Below, in pieces: positions 26,943 to 34,533 of a stretch of 64,000 nt of DNA; positions within the stretch are counted from its first letter, which is position 1; each line of letters starts with the position of its first letter. The position numbers were made by a program, and so were the translations under genes. Where the stretch lies: contig MWTA01000046.1 of the NCBI GenBank assembly GCA_002050125.1, positions 1-64,000 on the forward strand, written 5' to 3'. The notes below the pieces were generated by a model. The model saw only the letters and a program-made list of their open reading frames with translations, was not told the DNA's origin and did not search any database. The DNA comes from Anaerolineae bacterium UTCFX2 (GTDB lineage: Bacteria > Chloroflexota > Anaerolineae > Anaerolineales > UBA4823).

Positions 26943-27557
26943 TTAGCCTTTGCCGGTTTGCTGGCGCATCCCCTGGTTCTGCAGCCAGGCTCCGTGCAGC
27001 GAATCGAATTCGGTGCTGAACTTCATCCAGTCTTTGACCATGATGACGAAACCTGGCGAGCGGGGTGAAAACATCTGCTTTGGTAAAAACAGCCTGAGCA
27101 GGTTCGGGTCCATCGGGTAGCCGCGCAACTCTACCACCAACGCCGTCAGCCCGTAGAAAGGCTCGATAAAACTCCGCTGAGCCCAGGTCGATTTTTCAGG
27201 CGGGAACAATTGCTGCAAAAGCACCGGATGTACGCTGCGGATGCGGCGATAGGAGATTTTCAGGCGCAGAAAAGGTGTGTAAAGCCGCAACGCATCTTCC
27301 CTGACCTGCACATAAGCCATATAGCGCGTCACAAAAGCGAAGATACAGACGATCAGAGACAGCGCCGCAGCCGCAAAAATCCAGATGTTGCTGCTCCAGC
27401 CAAAGATATCGCGCTCTCGCAGCAAATGCCAACGGGTCGCCACAGCCAACACAAGCCCCAGAACCAGAGTATATTTCCAGACCCGATCCATCATCCGCCG
27501 GTACATTAGCAGAGGATGCCGCGTTCCTTTACGCGAGGGCTTGAATGTTCCTTTCAT
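26943..27557 (-). CDS. Membrane protein with PH-like domain
   Basis: 204 residues. Two hydrophobic helices at about 30-47 and 58-80 form a hairpin, followed by a beta-rich part (VQVREDALRLYTPFLRLKISYRRIRSV) typical of bacterial PH-like (bPH2/DUF304-type) domains. Function unknown; such proteins are peripheral regulators or scaffolds. It starts 13 bp after the histidine kinase stop and is probably the last gene of a long minus-strand operon, which points to a link with sensing. Confidence 0.65.
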   Translation of the reverse strand: MKGTFKPSRKGTRHPLLMYRRMMDRVWKYTLVLGLVLAVATRWHLLRERDIFGWSSNIWIFAAAALSLIVCIFAFVTRYMAYVQVREDALRLYTPFLRLKISYRRIRSVHPVLLQQLFPPEKSTWAQRSFIEPFYGLTALVVELRGYPMDPNLLRLFLPKQMFSPRSPGFVIMVKDWMKFSTEFDSLHGAWLQNQGMRQQTGKG

Positions 27558-27570
27558 TTCTCATTTCCCA

Positions 27571-28848
27571 TCAGGCATCATCCACAGCCGGCTTGGGCTC
27601 GTACGGTAAACGAAACCAGAACGTGCTGCCGCTGCCCAGCGTGCTGCTAAAACCCAACTCGCCGCCCATGAGTTCGATCAACAACTTCGACACACTCAAG
27701 CCCAACCCCCAGCCCGGCTCTTCGCGCACTACTGAGTCATCGGAGCGGAAGAACTGCGTGAACAGCCGCGCCTGGTCTTCCGAACTGATCCCAATCCCGT
27801 TATCCACCACTTCGATCCGCACTCCATCGCCCTGATCCACCGCTAGAATCTGAATCTCTCCGCCGGCTGGGGTGTACTTACAAGCGTTATTGATCAGATT
27901 CGTCAAAACCTGCATCAAACGCAGCGGATCTGTGTTGATTACAGGCAAGTCTGCCGGAATGTCCGTGGTGAACCAATGCTGTTTCTCTGCGAATTTCGAC
28001 TGCAGACTGGTTAAGATATCTTCCACCTGGTCGGCAAGCGCGATGGGCGCGGTCTCCAGGAACAGGCGACCGGTCTCGATGCGATTAATGTCCGCCAGGT
28101 CGGAAACCAGGATCGACATGCGCTCGACGTTATTCCGAATAATATCCACAAACTCGGTTTGCTGCGCGGTGAGCGATCCCACCACGCCCTGCCGCAACAG
28201 ATCGGCGTAACCCTTGATCGAAGTCATCGGGACGCGCAATTCATGCGAAACGATCGAAACGAAGCGCGATTTTGCCAGGCTGGCGTTTTGCACCGCCTGC
28301 TGAAGGCGGTCGTTTTCGATTTTCAGGGCTGTTTGCGCTGCGCAGATTTTGAGCAACTCAAGCTCGGATTGGGTGAACGGCGCCTCCGGGAGGCGGCTGT
28401 CCATCAGAATTGCGCCAATCTTCCGGCTGCCCACCAGCAGCGGCGCAACCATGATTGCACCCGGAGCGGGTCGAACCGCCGGCTCGCTTTCAGAGGAGCG
28501 CAAATCCGAACCCGCATCCGCAATCAGCCGGCTCGCGTCGCCGCTGAGCGCATCCGCGATCACCGTTCGGTAGGGCTCCAGATCCTGAGCCGGCAGAGTT
28601 ACTTGATCGTTATTCCGAGCGGCGCGCAGGCTCCAGGAAGCGGCGTCTTCCTCCAACAGGACTAAAAAACCGCGCCCGGCGTTGGTCAACTCGATCGCTG
28701 CATCCAGCATCTGGATCAGCGCGTCATCCAGGTCAAGCGCGCTGCTCAGTGAATGCGCAATTCGGCTAAGCGCAGCCAGGCGCCGCTCCTCGCCTTCGGA
28801 GAACGTCGGTTGAGCGGTGTTGAATCTTGCTTCGATATAATTTGGCAT
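27571..28848 (-). CDS. Histidine kinase: GAF, HisKA, HATPase
   Basis: 425 residues, soluble. GAF domain about 25-180, HisKA with H202 in SHELRVPM, and an ATPase with N box (LINNACKYT), G1 (DNGIGIS) and G2 (GLGLS). I chose ATG 28848 with GAGG upstream; an in-frame TTG at 28866 would add six residues. The pair with the downstream PH-like membrane protein could tether the kinase to the membrane. There is no response regulator nearby. Confidence 0.88.
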   Translation of the reverse strand: MPNYIEARFNTAQPTFSEGEERRLAALSRIAHSLSSALDLDDALIQMLDAAIELTNAGRGFLVLLEEDAASWSLRAARNNDQVTLPAQDLEPYRTVIADALSGDASRLIADAGSDLRSSESEPAVRPAPGAIMVAPLLVGSRKIGAILMDSRLPEAPFTQSELELLKICAAQTALKIENDRLQQAVQNASLAKSRFVSIVSHELRVPMTSIKGYADLLRQGVVGSLTAQQTEFVDIIRNNVERMSILVSDLADINRIETGRLFLETAPIALADQVEDILTSLQSKFAEKQHWFTTDIPADLPVINTDPLRLMQVLTNLINNACKYTPAGGEIQILAVDQGDGVRIEVVDNGIGISSEDQARLFTQFFRSDDSVVREEPGWGLGLSVSKLLIELMGGELGFSSTLGSGSTFWFRLPYEPKPAVDDA

Positions 28849-28900
28849 TGATGAAATCCTCAGCAATCAACAAACCTGAACGGATCCAATCGGGAGGTGC

Positions 28901-28933
28901 GCGCCAACCCTCTGGTTGGGCAAACATTGGCGC
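28901..28933. repeat. Overlapping alternative stem-loops between nth and a histidine kinase
   Basis: CCAACC (28904-28909) can pair with GGTTGG (28914-28919), or GCGCCAA (28901-28907) with TTGGCGC (28927-28933). The two pairings share bases and exclude each other. They lie in the 103 bp leader ahead of the kinase gene. Confidence 0.35.
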
Positions 28934-28951
28934 AACCTCATCTACCTACTT

Positions 28952-29629
28952 TTAACCGTTTTCTTTCAGAAACACTTCAAAATAATAATTGCATAGACTA
29001 TTGACCGGACAGCTTGCACAGTTGGGTCGGCGCGGGTGGCAAATCTCGCGCCCCAAACGAATTAGATTGAGATGGGCGGCGTAATAACTCTCTGGAGGGA
29101 AGAGCTCGGCAAGCAAATCGTGCGTCCGCTCAACGCTCATATTCGCCGGTCTCAGACCCAGCCGCCCGCTCACCCGATAGATATGGGTATCGACTGGGAA
29201 AGCCGGGCGGGAAAGTGAGAACTGAAGCACGATCGCAGCCGTCTTAGGACCGACGCCTTTGAATTGCATCAACCAGCGGCGCGCCTCCTCAACGGGCAAG
29301 TCCGCCAGGAAATCCAGGTTGAGCGAGCCGCGCAGCCGGGTGATCTCCCGCAGCGCCTCCTGAATATGCGGACCCTTCTGGTTCGCCAAACCCGCCGTCC
29401 GAATTACGTCGATCACCTCGCCGGCGTCAGCGTCGCGCACCGCCTCCCAGGTTGGGAAGCGCTGCTGGAGGGCTTTGAAAGCGCGATCGCGGTTGTTATC
29501 GTTCGTGTTCTGAGACAGTATGGTAGAGACAAGCTGATCAACGGGCGGGAGGGGAATGCCCATTTCCGGATGACCATAATATTCCAAAAGTTTTTCGTGA
29601 ACCGCGACAGCTCGCTCTTTTAGTTCCAT
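28952..29629 (-). CDS. nth: Endonuclease III family DNA glycosylase/AP lyase
   Basis: 225 residues. Excises oxidised pyrimidines and cleaves at the abasic site. Helix-hairpin-helix MQFKGVGPKTAAIVL contains the lyase residue K129; PVDTHIYRVSGRLG supplies D147. The [4Fe-4S] cluster is C197-x6-C204-x2-C207-x5-C213. The N-terminal ILSQNTNDNN replaces the enteric SAQATD and is nearer to the form seen in archaeal and deep-branching bacterial enzymes. I used ATG 29629; an in-frame TTG at 29656 is possible. Operon with asparaginase upstream. Confidence 0.93.
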   Translation of the reverse strand: MELKERAVAVHEKLLEYYGHPEMGIPLPPVDQLVSTILSQNTNDNNRDRAFKALQQRFPTWEAVRDADAGEVIDVIRTAGLANQKGPHIQEALREITRLRGSLNLDFLADLPVEEARRWLMQFKGVGPKTAAIVLQFSLSRPAFPVDTHIYRVSGRLGLRPANMSVERTHDLLAELFPPESYYAAHLNLIRLGREICHPRRPNCASCPVNSLCNYYFEVFLKENG

Positions 29630-29671
29630 ACCGATCTTTATCTCCGTCAACCTCAAGTACCTCTATCCACC

Positions 29672-30763
29672 TCAAGCCGGCGTAGTCACCGTTTGAACCA
29701 GCCGGAATGTGGGATAAGCGTGCCCGACCACGAGACCGCGCCAGTTCTTGAGCGCCGATTCGGGCCCGAATTCCGCCAGGGCTGCCAGCTCAGCTTCTGA
29801 AAGCGCTCCAAGCTGGCGCAGAACTTCTAATGCAAACGCCGCGCAGGCTTTGTCGCGGCTGTCTCCGTCCGCGATCTTGAGCGCAATCCCCACCGCCGGA
29901 GCGTCCTTCCCCAGAACTCCAGGCATCAGACCGATCCCCTGAAAGGCTTCCGCGCCCCCTTTCGAGACGATCTTCCCTCCAGCCACGCTCATGAGCTGCG
30001 TGTCAAACCGGCCCGGTCCCCCGACCATCTCCGGGTTAGAGGTCATCGCCTTGGTGATTTTCTGACAGGCTTTCACCCGCCGCTCGGAGCCCACCTTGCC
30101 CCCGACCGGGTCGCACAATCGGGCATACGCCAGGGCTGCGTTCCGTAGTGGGATCGCGAAGTTTGGCGCCGAACAGCCATCGATCCCCAGACCGATCTGT
30201 TCAACCGGCACAGCGCACATCTCGGAAAAGGTTTGCAGAATTTCCTGCTGGATTGGGTGAGCTGGGTCAACATATTCCAACTCGCTGGGCGGAACTTGTG
30301 TCTGGCGCGCTTTAAGTTGAATGTACGCCAGCATTCCGCTATGCTTCCCAGAGCAATTATGGCGGTTGGGTCTCAAGCTTTCCTTCTGTTCGCGCATCCG
30401 CTCAGCGGTCAGGCGGTCCATCGGTTCATGCATCCCGCACAGCAGGTCTGCTTCGCTGATTCCAGCCTTTTCTTGAATTGACAGCACGGTCGCGAGATGC
30501 GCGTCCGTGCCGGAATGCGAGGCGCAAATGATCGCCTGTTCCGCGGTGTTCAAACCAAACACCTGCGGACCATCGTTTTCAAAGAAAGGCAGCGCCTGAA
30601 ACGGTTTGGCTGTCGACCGCAGGAAAGTGACCGCTTCCGGGTTTCCATACGAAGCCAGCAAATTGCCCGCCGCGTCCACGACCGCAGCCGCGCCGTAATG
30701 GATCGATTCGACCGTGCCGCCGCGGGTCAGTTCGTAAACAGGGGAATATGGAGAGTCTGTCAT
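29672..30763 (-). CDS. L-asparaginase II family protein
   Basis: 363 residues of the asparaginase-II family (the Rhizobium AnsA type, distinct from E. coli AnsB). Hydrolyses L-asparagine to aspartate and ammonia in the cytoplasm. Diagnostic stretches: RSTAKPFQALP (about 49-59), CASHSGTDAH, NCSGKHSGML (catalytic Ser/Lys region), GIDGCSAPNFAIPL and the C-terminal GRFDT/GGKIVSKGGAEA block. Full length, no signal peptide. Lies between the MBL-fold gene and nth on the same strand. Confidence 0.9.
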   Translation of the reverse strand: MTDSPYSPVYELTRGGTVESIHYGAAAVVDAAGNLLASYGNPEAVTFLRSTAKPFQALPFFENDGPQVFGLNTAEQAIICASHSGTDAHLATVLSIQEKAGISEADLLCGMHEPMDRLTAERMREQKESLRPNRHNCSGKHSGMLAYIQLKARQTQVPPSELEYVDPAHPIQQEILQTFSEMCAVPVEQIGLGIDGCSAPNFAIPLRNAALAYARLCDPVGGKVGSERRVKACQKITKAMTSNPEMVGGPGRFDTQLMSVAGGKIVSKGGAEAFQGIGLMPGVLGKDAPAVGIALKIADGDSRDKACAAFALEVLRQLGALSEAELAALAEFGPESALKNWRGLVVGHAYPTFRLVQTVTTPA

Positions 30764-30814
30764 AAAATGTCCTTATCCGTAGTTTTCGCTGCCGTCAATC
30801 CAGCCGGTGCGCGT

Positions 30815-31690
30815 TTATTGTTCTTCTTCGTCGATCTCTGGCTGCCCAAGCGCCTGGACTGGATGAAACCGGCGCGCGTAGTATTGAAAAAGTCCGTAGC
30901 GCAATCGCGTAAGGTAAAGCTCGCGCTGTTTGCCCGTGGCTGGAAACCTGGAAATTAGCTTGTTCGCCAGATCTCCCGTGACTTCTGGAGGGGCATTCTT
31001 TGCGCCAAAACCTTCGATTGCGTTCGAAACATCCTTCAGGAATTTGATCGTCGTTTTCAGGTCCTCCGGTTTTACCAGCCCGGCGCGCCCGCTGACGATC
31101 TGATAGCCCTTATACTGGTGGAGCAGCACATCCAGGCTTTCAAGCCAAGCAGGGATATCGGCTTGCATCAAGAACGGCGGCTGGTTCGGCGTGGAGGTAT
31201 CTCCCACGAAAACCGTCTTTTGCTCGGGGATAACCACCCAAATCGAGCCTTGGTTCGCTCCGGGCCGGGATTCCAACCTGACCTGCGGTCCACCCCAGTG
31301 AAAGTACATCCGGTCGCTGAACGTAATATCTGGGGAAGCCCAGCGCATCCCGATTGCATCGCTAAAAGTCTCCCAAATCGCGCCGGTCTCTACGTTCAAC
31401 CCTTTGAAGATTGTCGGTCGGTTCCTGAAGACGTGCGCGGCTTTCTGGTGCGCCGCCACCGTACATTCGAACGCGCGCGTTCCCAGCGTGCGGTCGGGAT
31501 GGGAATCCAGGCTGATCAGCAGGCGGTTCGGGCCGCCGCGATAATTATTGATCGTGGCTCGAAAAGAGCGCGCATCTTCGCTCCTCAAAGGCGCGTCAAT
31601 CAGGATCACCCCATACGGGAAAACCAACGCGCCGATGGTGACGCCCAAATAGGCGTCTTCATAAAAGATTCCCTGCTCAATTTGCTGCAT
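30815..31690 (-). CDS. Metallo-beta-lactamase-fold protein with broken metal site
   Basis: 291 residues. The order of elements is that of an MBL hydrolase, but the HxHxDH motif reads D62-S-H64-P-D66-R67; the next histidine position reads PGANQGS; GDT (D164) is intact; and the last histidine position reads SGRAG. At least four of the metal-binding His residues are thus missing, so zinc hydrolase activity is doubtful. I chose ATG 31690, since upstream sequence in frame overlaps the preceding kinase gene. The C-terminal 60 residues are basic and helical. The role is unknown; it could bind rather than cleave a ligand. Confidence 0.65.
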   Translation of the reverse strand: MQQIEQGIFYEDAYLGVTIGALVFPYGVILIDAPLRSEDARSFRATINNYRGGPNRLLISLDSHPDRTLGTRAFECTVAAHQKAAHVFRNRPTIFKGLNVETGAIWETFSDAIGMRWASPDITFSDRMYFHWGGPQVRLESRPGANQGSIWVVIPEQKTVFVGDTSTPNQPPFLMQADIPAWLESLDVLLHQYKGYQIVSGRAGLVKPEDLKTTIKFLKDVSNAIEGFGAKNAPPEVTGDLANKLISRFPATGKQRELYLTRLRYGLFQYYARRFHPVQALGQPEIDEEEQ

Positions 31691-31721
31691 GATCCACTCT
31701 ACTCGCCTGGCTGAAATCCGC

Positions 31722-33299
31722 TCAATTAGCTTGCGGGATCGTAAACTTAAACGTGGCGCCTTGACCAGGCTGGCTCTCCACCCAAATCTTGCCGCCGTGT
31801 CCCAGCACCGCCAGCTTACAATACGCCAGCCCCAGCCCAAGCCCGCGCGGTCCCTCTTTTGAGGCAAGCCGCGCGAATTTCTCAAAGATGCGCTCGTGAT
31901 CCACGTCGGGAATCCCTGCTCCGGTATCGCTCACCGAGAATTCAACCAGCCCGCGCCTGGATTTGGCGCCGACTTTTATTTTACCTTCCGCTGGTGTGAA
32001 TTTGACCGCGTTTTCGAGCAAGTTAATCAACACGCGCCGCACCATATCGGGATCCGCCAGAATTTCCGACAGGGCGGGGTTAGCAGACCAGACGATGTGC
32101 AAATCACGATTTAACGCCGCAGGAAGCACGGTGTCAACCGCCTCCTGGATTATAACCCCCGGCGAAACCGCCTGGCGGTTCCCGATTGGCTGCCCGGCTT
32201 CCAGCCGGTTGATGTCGAGCAGGGAGTTGGTCAACCGCTGGATGCGCTCAGTCGAGCGGCTGGCGATTGTGATCAGCGAACGCACGGACTCATCCTCTTC
32301 ATTTGGGAACATCGTCGCCAAAACCTCCAGGCTGGAGACGATGTTCGCTAACGGCGACCGCAGATCATGATAGACCATGGCGATCAGGTCTTCGCGCATG
32401 TGATCAAGGTCTTTGCGCTCGGTGATATCGCGCAAAATCCACTGCAGGTTCGACCCGCTTCCATCCTCGATGCTGCGCACGTACACTTGAACCGGAATCT
32501 CGCGCCCCGCGCCGGCATGCAGCCACGATTCGTAACTGACCGTCTCGCCCGCAGAAAGTTTTTTGAATTTAAACCCGGCTTTGCCAAAATCCACGTCGTG
32601 CAGATCGCAGATGTCCATCTGCAAAATCTGGTCGTGCGCCATCCCCATCGTCATTTCAGCCTGGCGGTTGACTTCAATGATCTTTCCGTTCCAGTCGCTG
32701 ATCATTATCGGATCGATGCTGTCCTGGAACAGTTCCCGATAGCGGCGGTGCGCCGCTTGCAGCCTTTCGTATAGCTGGGCGTTGCGGATCGCCGACCCGG
32801 CTTGGTCGCCAATCGCTTTGACCAGATCAAGATGCTCCTGAGTGAAAATGCCTGGCTCAGGGTGGACCAGGGTAATTACCCCAACCAGCCGGTCTTGCGC
32901 CAGAATGGGCACGCTCACCGCCGATTTTGGTCCAGTGCGACCCTCCGCATCGTCCGGTCGGCGCAGCCAGCGCTCATCTTTACTGGTATCCGGGATCAGG
33001 ACCGCCTGTTTATGCCGCGCCACCCAGCCAGCCATGCCGCGTTCGTAGGTGACGCGCAGTTGCAGCGCAGTGTGGTCGTGCGGTTGACCCACCATCAAGA
33101 AAGCCGATTCGACCGGCTGTCCGCCTTCGTCAATCACGATGATGCTGCCGCTCACCGCGCCGACGTATTTCATCGATAGGAACAGGATGCGCTGGAGCAC
33201 CGTCCGCAAGTCGAGGTCCGCCGCGATTTCACGACCGACTTCATAGAGCAGTTCCAGCGAAGCGCGGGCGCTTTCGAAGACCTTCGCCTGTTTCGCCAT
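31722..33299 (-). CDS. Histidine kinase: GAF, PAS, HisKA, HATPase
   Basis: 525 residues, soluble. GAF about 15-178, PAS about 185-295 (EVNRQAEMTMG), HisKA with H311 in YHDLRSPL, ATPase with LLENAVKFTP, SDTGAGIPD and GLGLGLAYC. The start codon lies one base after the stop of a 17-codon leader ORF and has no ribosome site of its own, so its translation probably depends on that leader. Third orphan kinase of this region. Confidence 0.88.
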   Translation of the reverse strand: MAKQAKVFESARASLELLYEVGREIAADLDLRTVLQRILFLSMKYVGAVSGSIIVIDEGGQPVESAFLMVGQPHDHTALQLRVTYERGMAGWVARHKQAVLIPDTSKDERWLRRPDDAEGRTGPKSAVSVPILAQDRLVGVITLVHPEPGIFTQEHLDLVKAIGDQAGSAIRNAQLYERLQAAHRRYRELFQDSIDPIMISDWNGKIIEVNRQAEMTMGMAHDQILQMDICDLHDVDFGKAGFKFKKLSAGETVSYESWLHAGAGREIPVQVYVRSIEDGSGSNLQWILRDITERKDLDHMREDLIAMVYHDLRSPLANIVSSLEVLATMFPNEEDESVRSLITIASRSTERIQRLTNSLLDINRLEAGQPIGNRQAVSPGVIIQEAVDTVLPAALNRDLHIVWSANPALSEILADPDMVRRVLINLLENAVKFTPAEGKIKVGAKSRRGLVEFSVSDTGAGIPDVDHERIFEKFARLASKEGPRGLGLGLAYCKLAVLGHGGKIWVESQPGQGATFKFTIPQAN

Positions 33300-33300
33300 G

Positions 33301-33354
33301 TCAGCGGCGCGCCAGCGCCCTCGATATATTTATCTCGGCGTATGGGAGGATCAT
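33301..33354 (-). CDS. 17-residue leader peptide ORF upstream of the histidine kinase
   Basis: Reads MILPYAEINISRALARR then TGA, one base before the kinase ATG (TGA-C-ATG). Its ATG lies 7 nt behind an extended -10 box, so ribosomes would load directly on a leaderless mRNA and reinitiate at the kinase. The C-terminus is Arg/Ala/Leu-rich (ARALARR-like), with no stretch of a single amino acid typical of attenuators. This is inferred from arrangement only. Confidence 0.4.
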   Translation of the reverse strand: MILPYAEINISRALARR

Positions 33355-33361
33355 GGTGTTG

Positions 33362-33370
33362 AGTATAGCA
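33362..33370 (-). promoter_or_regulatory. Extended -10 of the leader ORF / histidine kinase promoter
   Basis: Minus strand TGC-TATACT (TATACT at 33362-33367), 7 nt ahead of the leader ATG. A TTGAAA further upstream is 23 bp away, too far for a classical -35. Confidence 0.5.
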
Positions 33371-33407
33371 CAGCGAGCCCGCCAGAGAGTTTTCAAAAAA
33401 GTAAACC

Positions 33408-34424
33408 TCAGGCTGGAACCAGCTCCAGTGAGATGTAGGGCAGATCCAGCATCAGCGTCTCGGCAATCAACCGAGGATTCACATTGCGCTCGAGCAATCC
33501 GGCTGAGCGCTCGATCAACTGGGTCATTTCGCGCGCGCGAGCCAGCCCCAGCGCGCTGGCTGCCTGATCGATCGGCGCCTGCCAATCCAGGTTGGCAATG
33601 GGTGCCTGCGTTCCAGCGGCGCGCAGCGTGACGTCGCGCCAGAAAGAAAGCCACACTTCGAGCAGATCTCTGAATTTTTCTTTGTCTTTCGAATCTTTCG
33701 CTGTGCGCTCGGCGAACTGAAACCGCTCTACCAGCCCGCATCCCAGCAGGCGCTTCAGTTCGTCCAGCCCTGCAACTCGCTTTTTCATCAGTTCCGGATC
33801 TCGAGAAAGGCGCAACGCCAACCCGGGCCGCCCGCCAGAGAGGTGAGCCAGCAGCCGCGCCTGCTGCTCTTCCACCCCCAACTCGGCGCGCAAGCCCGCT
33901 GCGAGCTTCTCGATGGGCAGCGGATGCAGGCGCAGCGTCTCGCAGCGCGACACCACCGTAGGAAGCAGGCTCTCGCGGCTGTCCGCCGTAAGCAGCAAGA
34001 TCGCGCGGGCTGGCGGCTCTTCGAGCATCTTGAGCAGGGCGTTCATAGCGCTCACATGGGCTTCTTCAAACCGCAGCAACAGCGCCACTTTATATGCCGA
34101 TTCGTAAGGGTGCAGCGCCAGGCTGCGTTGCAGTTCGCGCACCTGATCGACTTTGAGGACGCCGCCCTTGCTTCCCGCCTGCACCACCAGCAAATCCGCC
34201 TGCTGCATCGCTTCAATCTGCCGGCAAACACGGCAAGTCAAACAGGGCGTCCCGGGCTCTGGCGGCTGGGCGCAGTTGATCGCCTGCGCCAACCGCAGCG
34301 CCAGCGTGCGGCGGCCCACCCCGTCCGGCCCGCTCAGCAGATAAGCATGGTGCAGCTTCTGCTGAGCGATATGCGACCTGAGCAGGTCAACCGCCCATTC
34401 ATGACCCAGCACCTTCCATGTCAT
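33408..34424 (-). CDS. holB: DNA polymerase III delta' subunit
   Basis: 338 residues. Clamp-loader AAA+ subunit. HHAYLLSGPDGVGRRTLA is the P-loop region, but the lysine is Arg38 (GVGRR), which would weaken ATP binding; delta' is the non-hydrolysing loader subunit in many bacteria. The zinc site has C51, C61, C64 and C67. NALLKMLEEPP and TVVSRCETLRL are family hallmarks (sensor 1 and SRC). ATG 34424 follows a TAAAAT box by 7 nt with no ribosome site. Divergent from the pcrA-like helicase gene. Confidence 0.9.
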   Translation of the reverse strand: MTWKVLGHEWAVDLLRSHIAQQKLHHAYLLSGPDGVGRRTLALRLAQAINCAQPPEPGTPCLTCRVCRQIEAMQQADLLVVQAGSKGGVLKVDQVRELQRSLALHPYESAYKVALLLRFEEAHVSAMNALLKMLEEPPARAILLLTADSRESLLPTVVSRCETLRLHPLPIEKLAAGLRAELGVEEQQARLLAHLSGGRPGLALRLSRDPELMKKRVAGLDELKRLLGCGLVERFQFAERTAKDSKDKEKFRDLLEVWLSFWRDVTLRAAGTQAPIANLDWQAPIDQAASALGLARAREMTQLIERSAGLLERNVNPRLIAETLMLDLPYISLELVPA

Positions 34425-34431
34425 CAAGGCG

Positions 34432-34437
34432 ATTTTA
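34432..34437 (-). promoter_or_regulatory. -10 box of holB (leaderless arrangement)
   Basis: TAAAAT on the minus strand, 7 nt before the holB ATG. Confidence 0.35.
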
Positions 34438-34485
34438 GCGCATAGCTCCGGCTTAAGCAACCAGGTCGATCTCAAAAACGCACTG

Positions 34486-34494
34486 TGCTATAAT
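34486..34494 (+). promoter_or_regulatory. Extended -10 promoter of the helicase gene
   Basis: TGC-TATAAT (34486-34494). The start near 34501 gives a leader of about 33 nt with AGGAAA before the GTG at 34534. Confidence 0.55.
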
Positions 34495-34533
34495 GCCCCT
34501 TTGGCAATCAGCGCCGCCACAGGAAATCAAGAA

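Noticed and set aside
33408-33741. Longer in-frame reading that extends the 17-codon leader ORF upstream
   Set aside because: The upstream part is an out-of-frame shadow of holB; only the last 17 codons lie outside holB.
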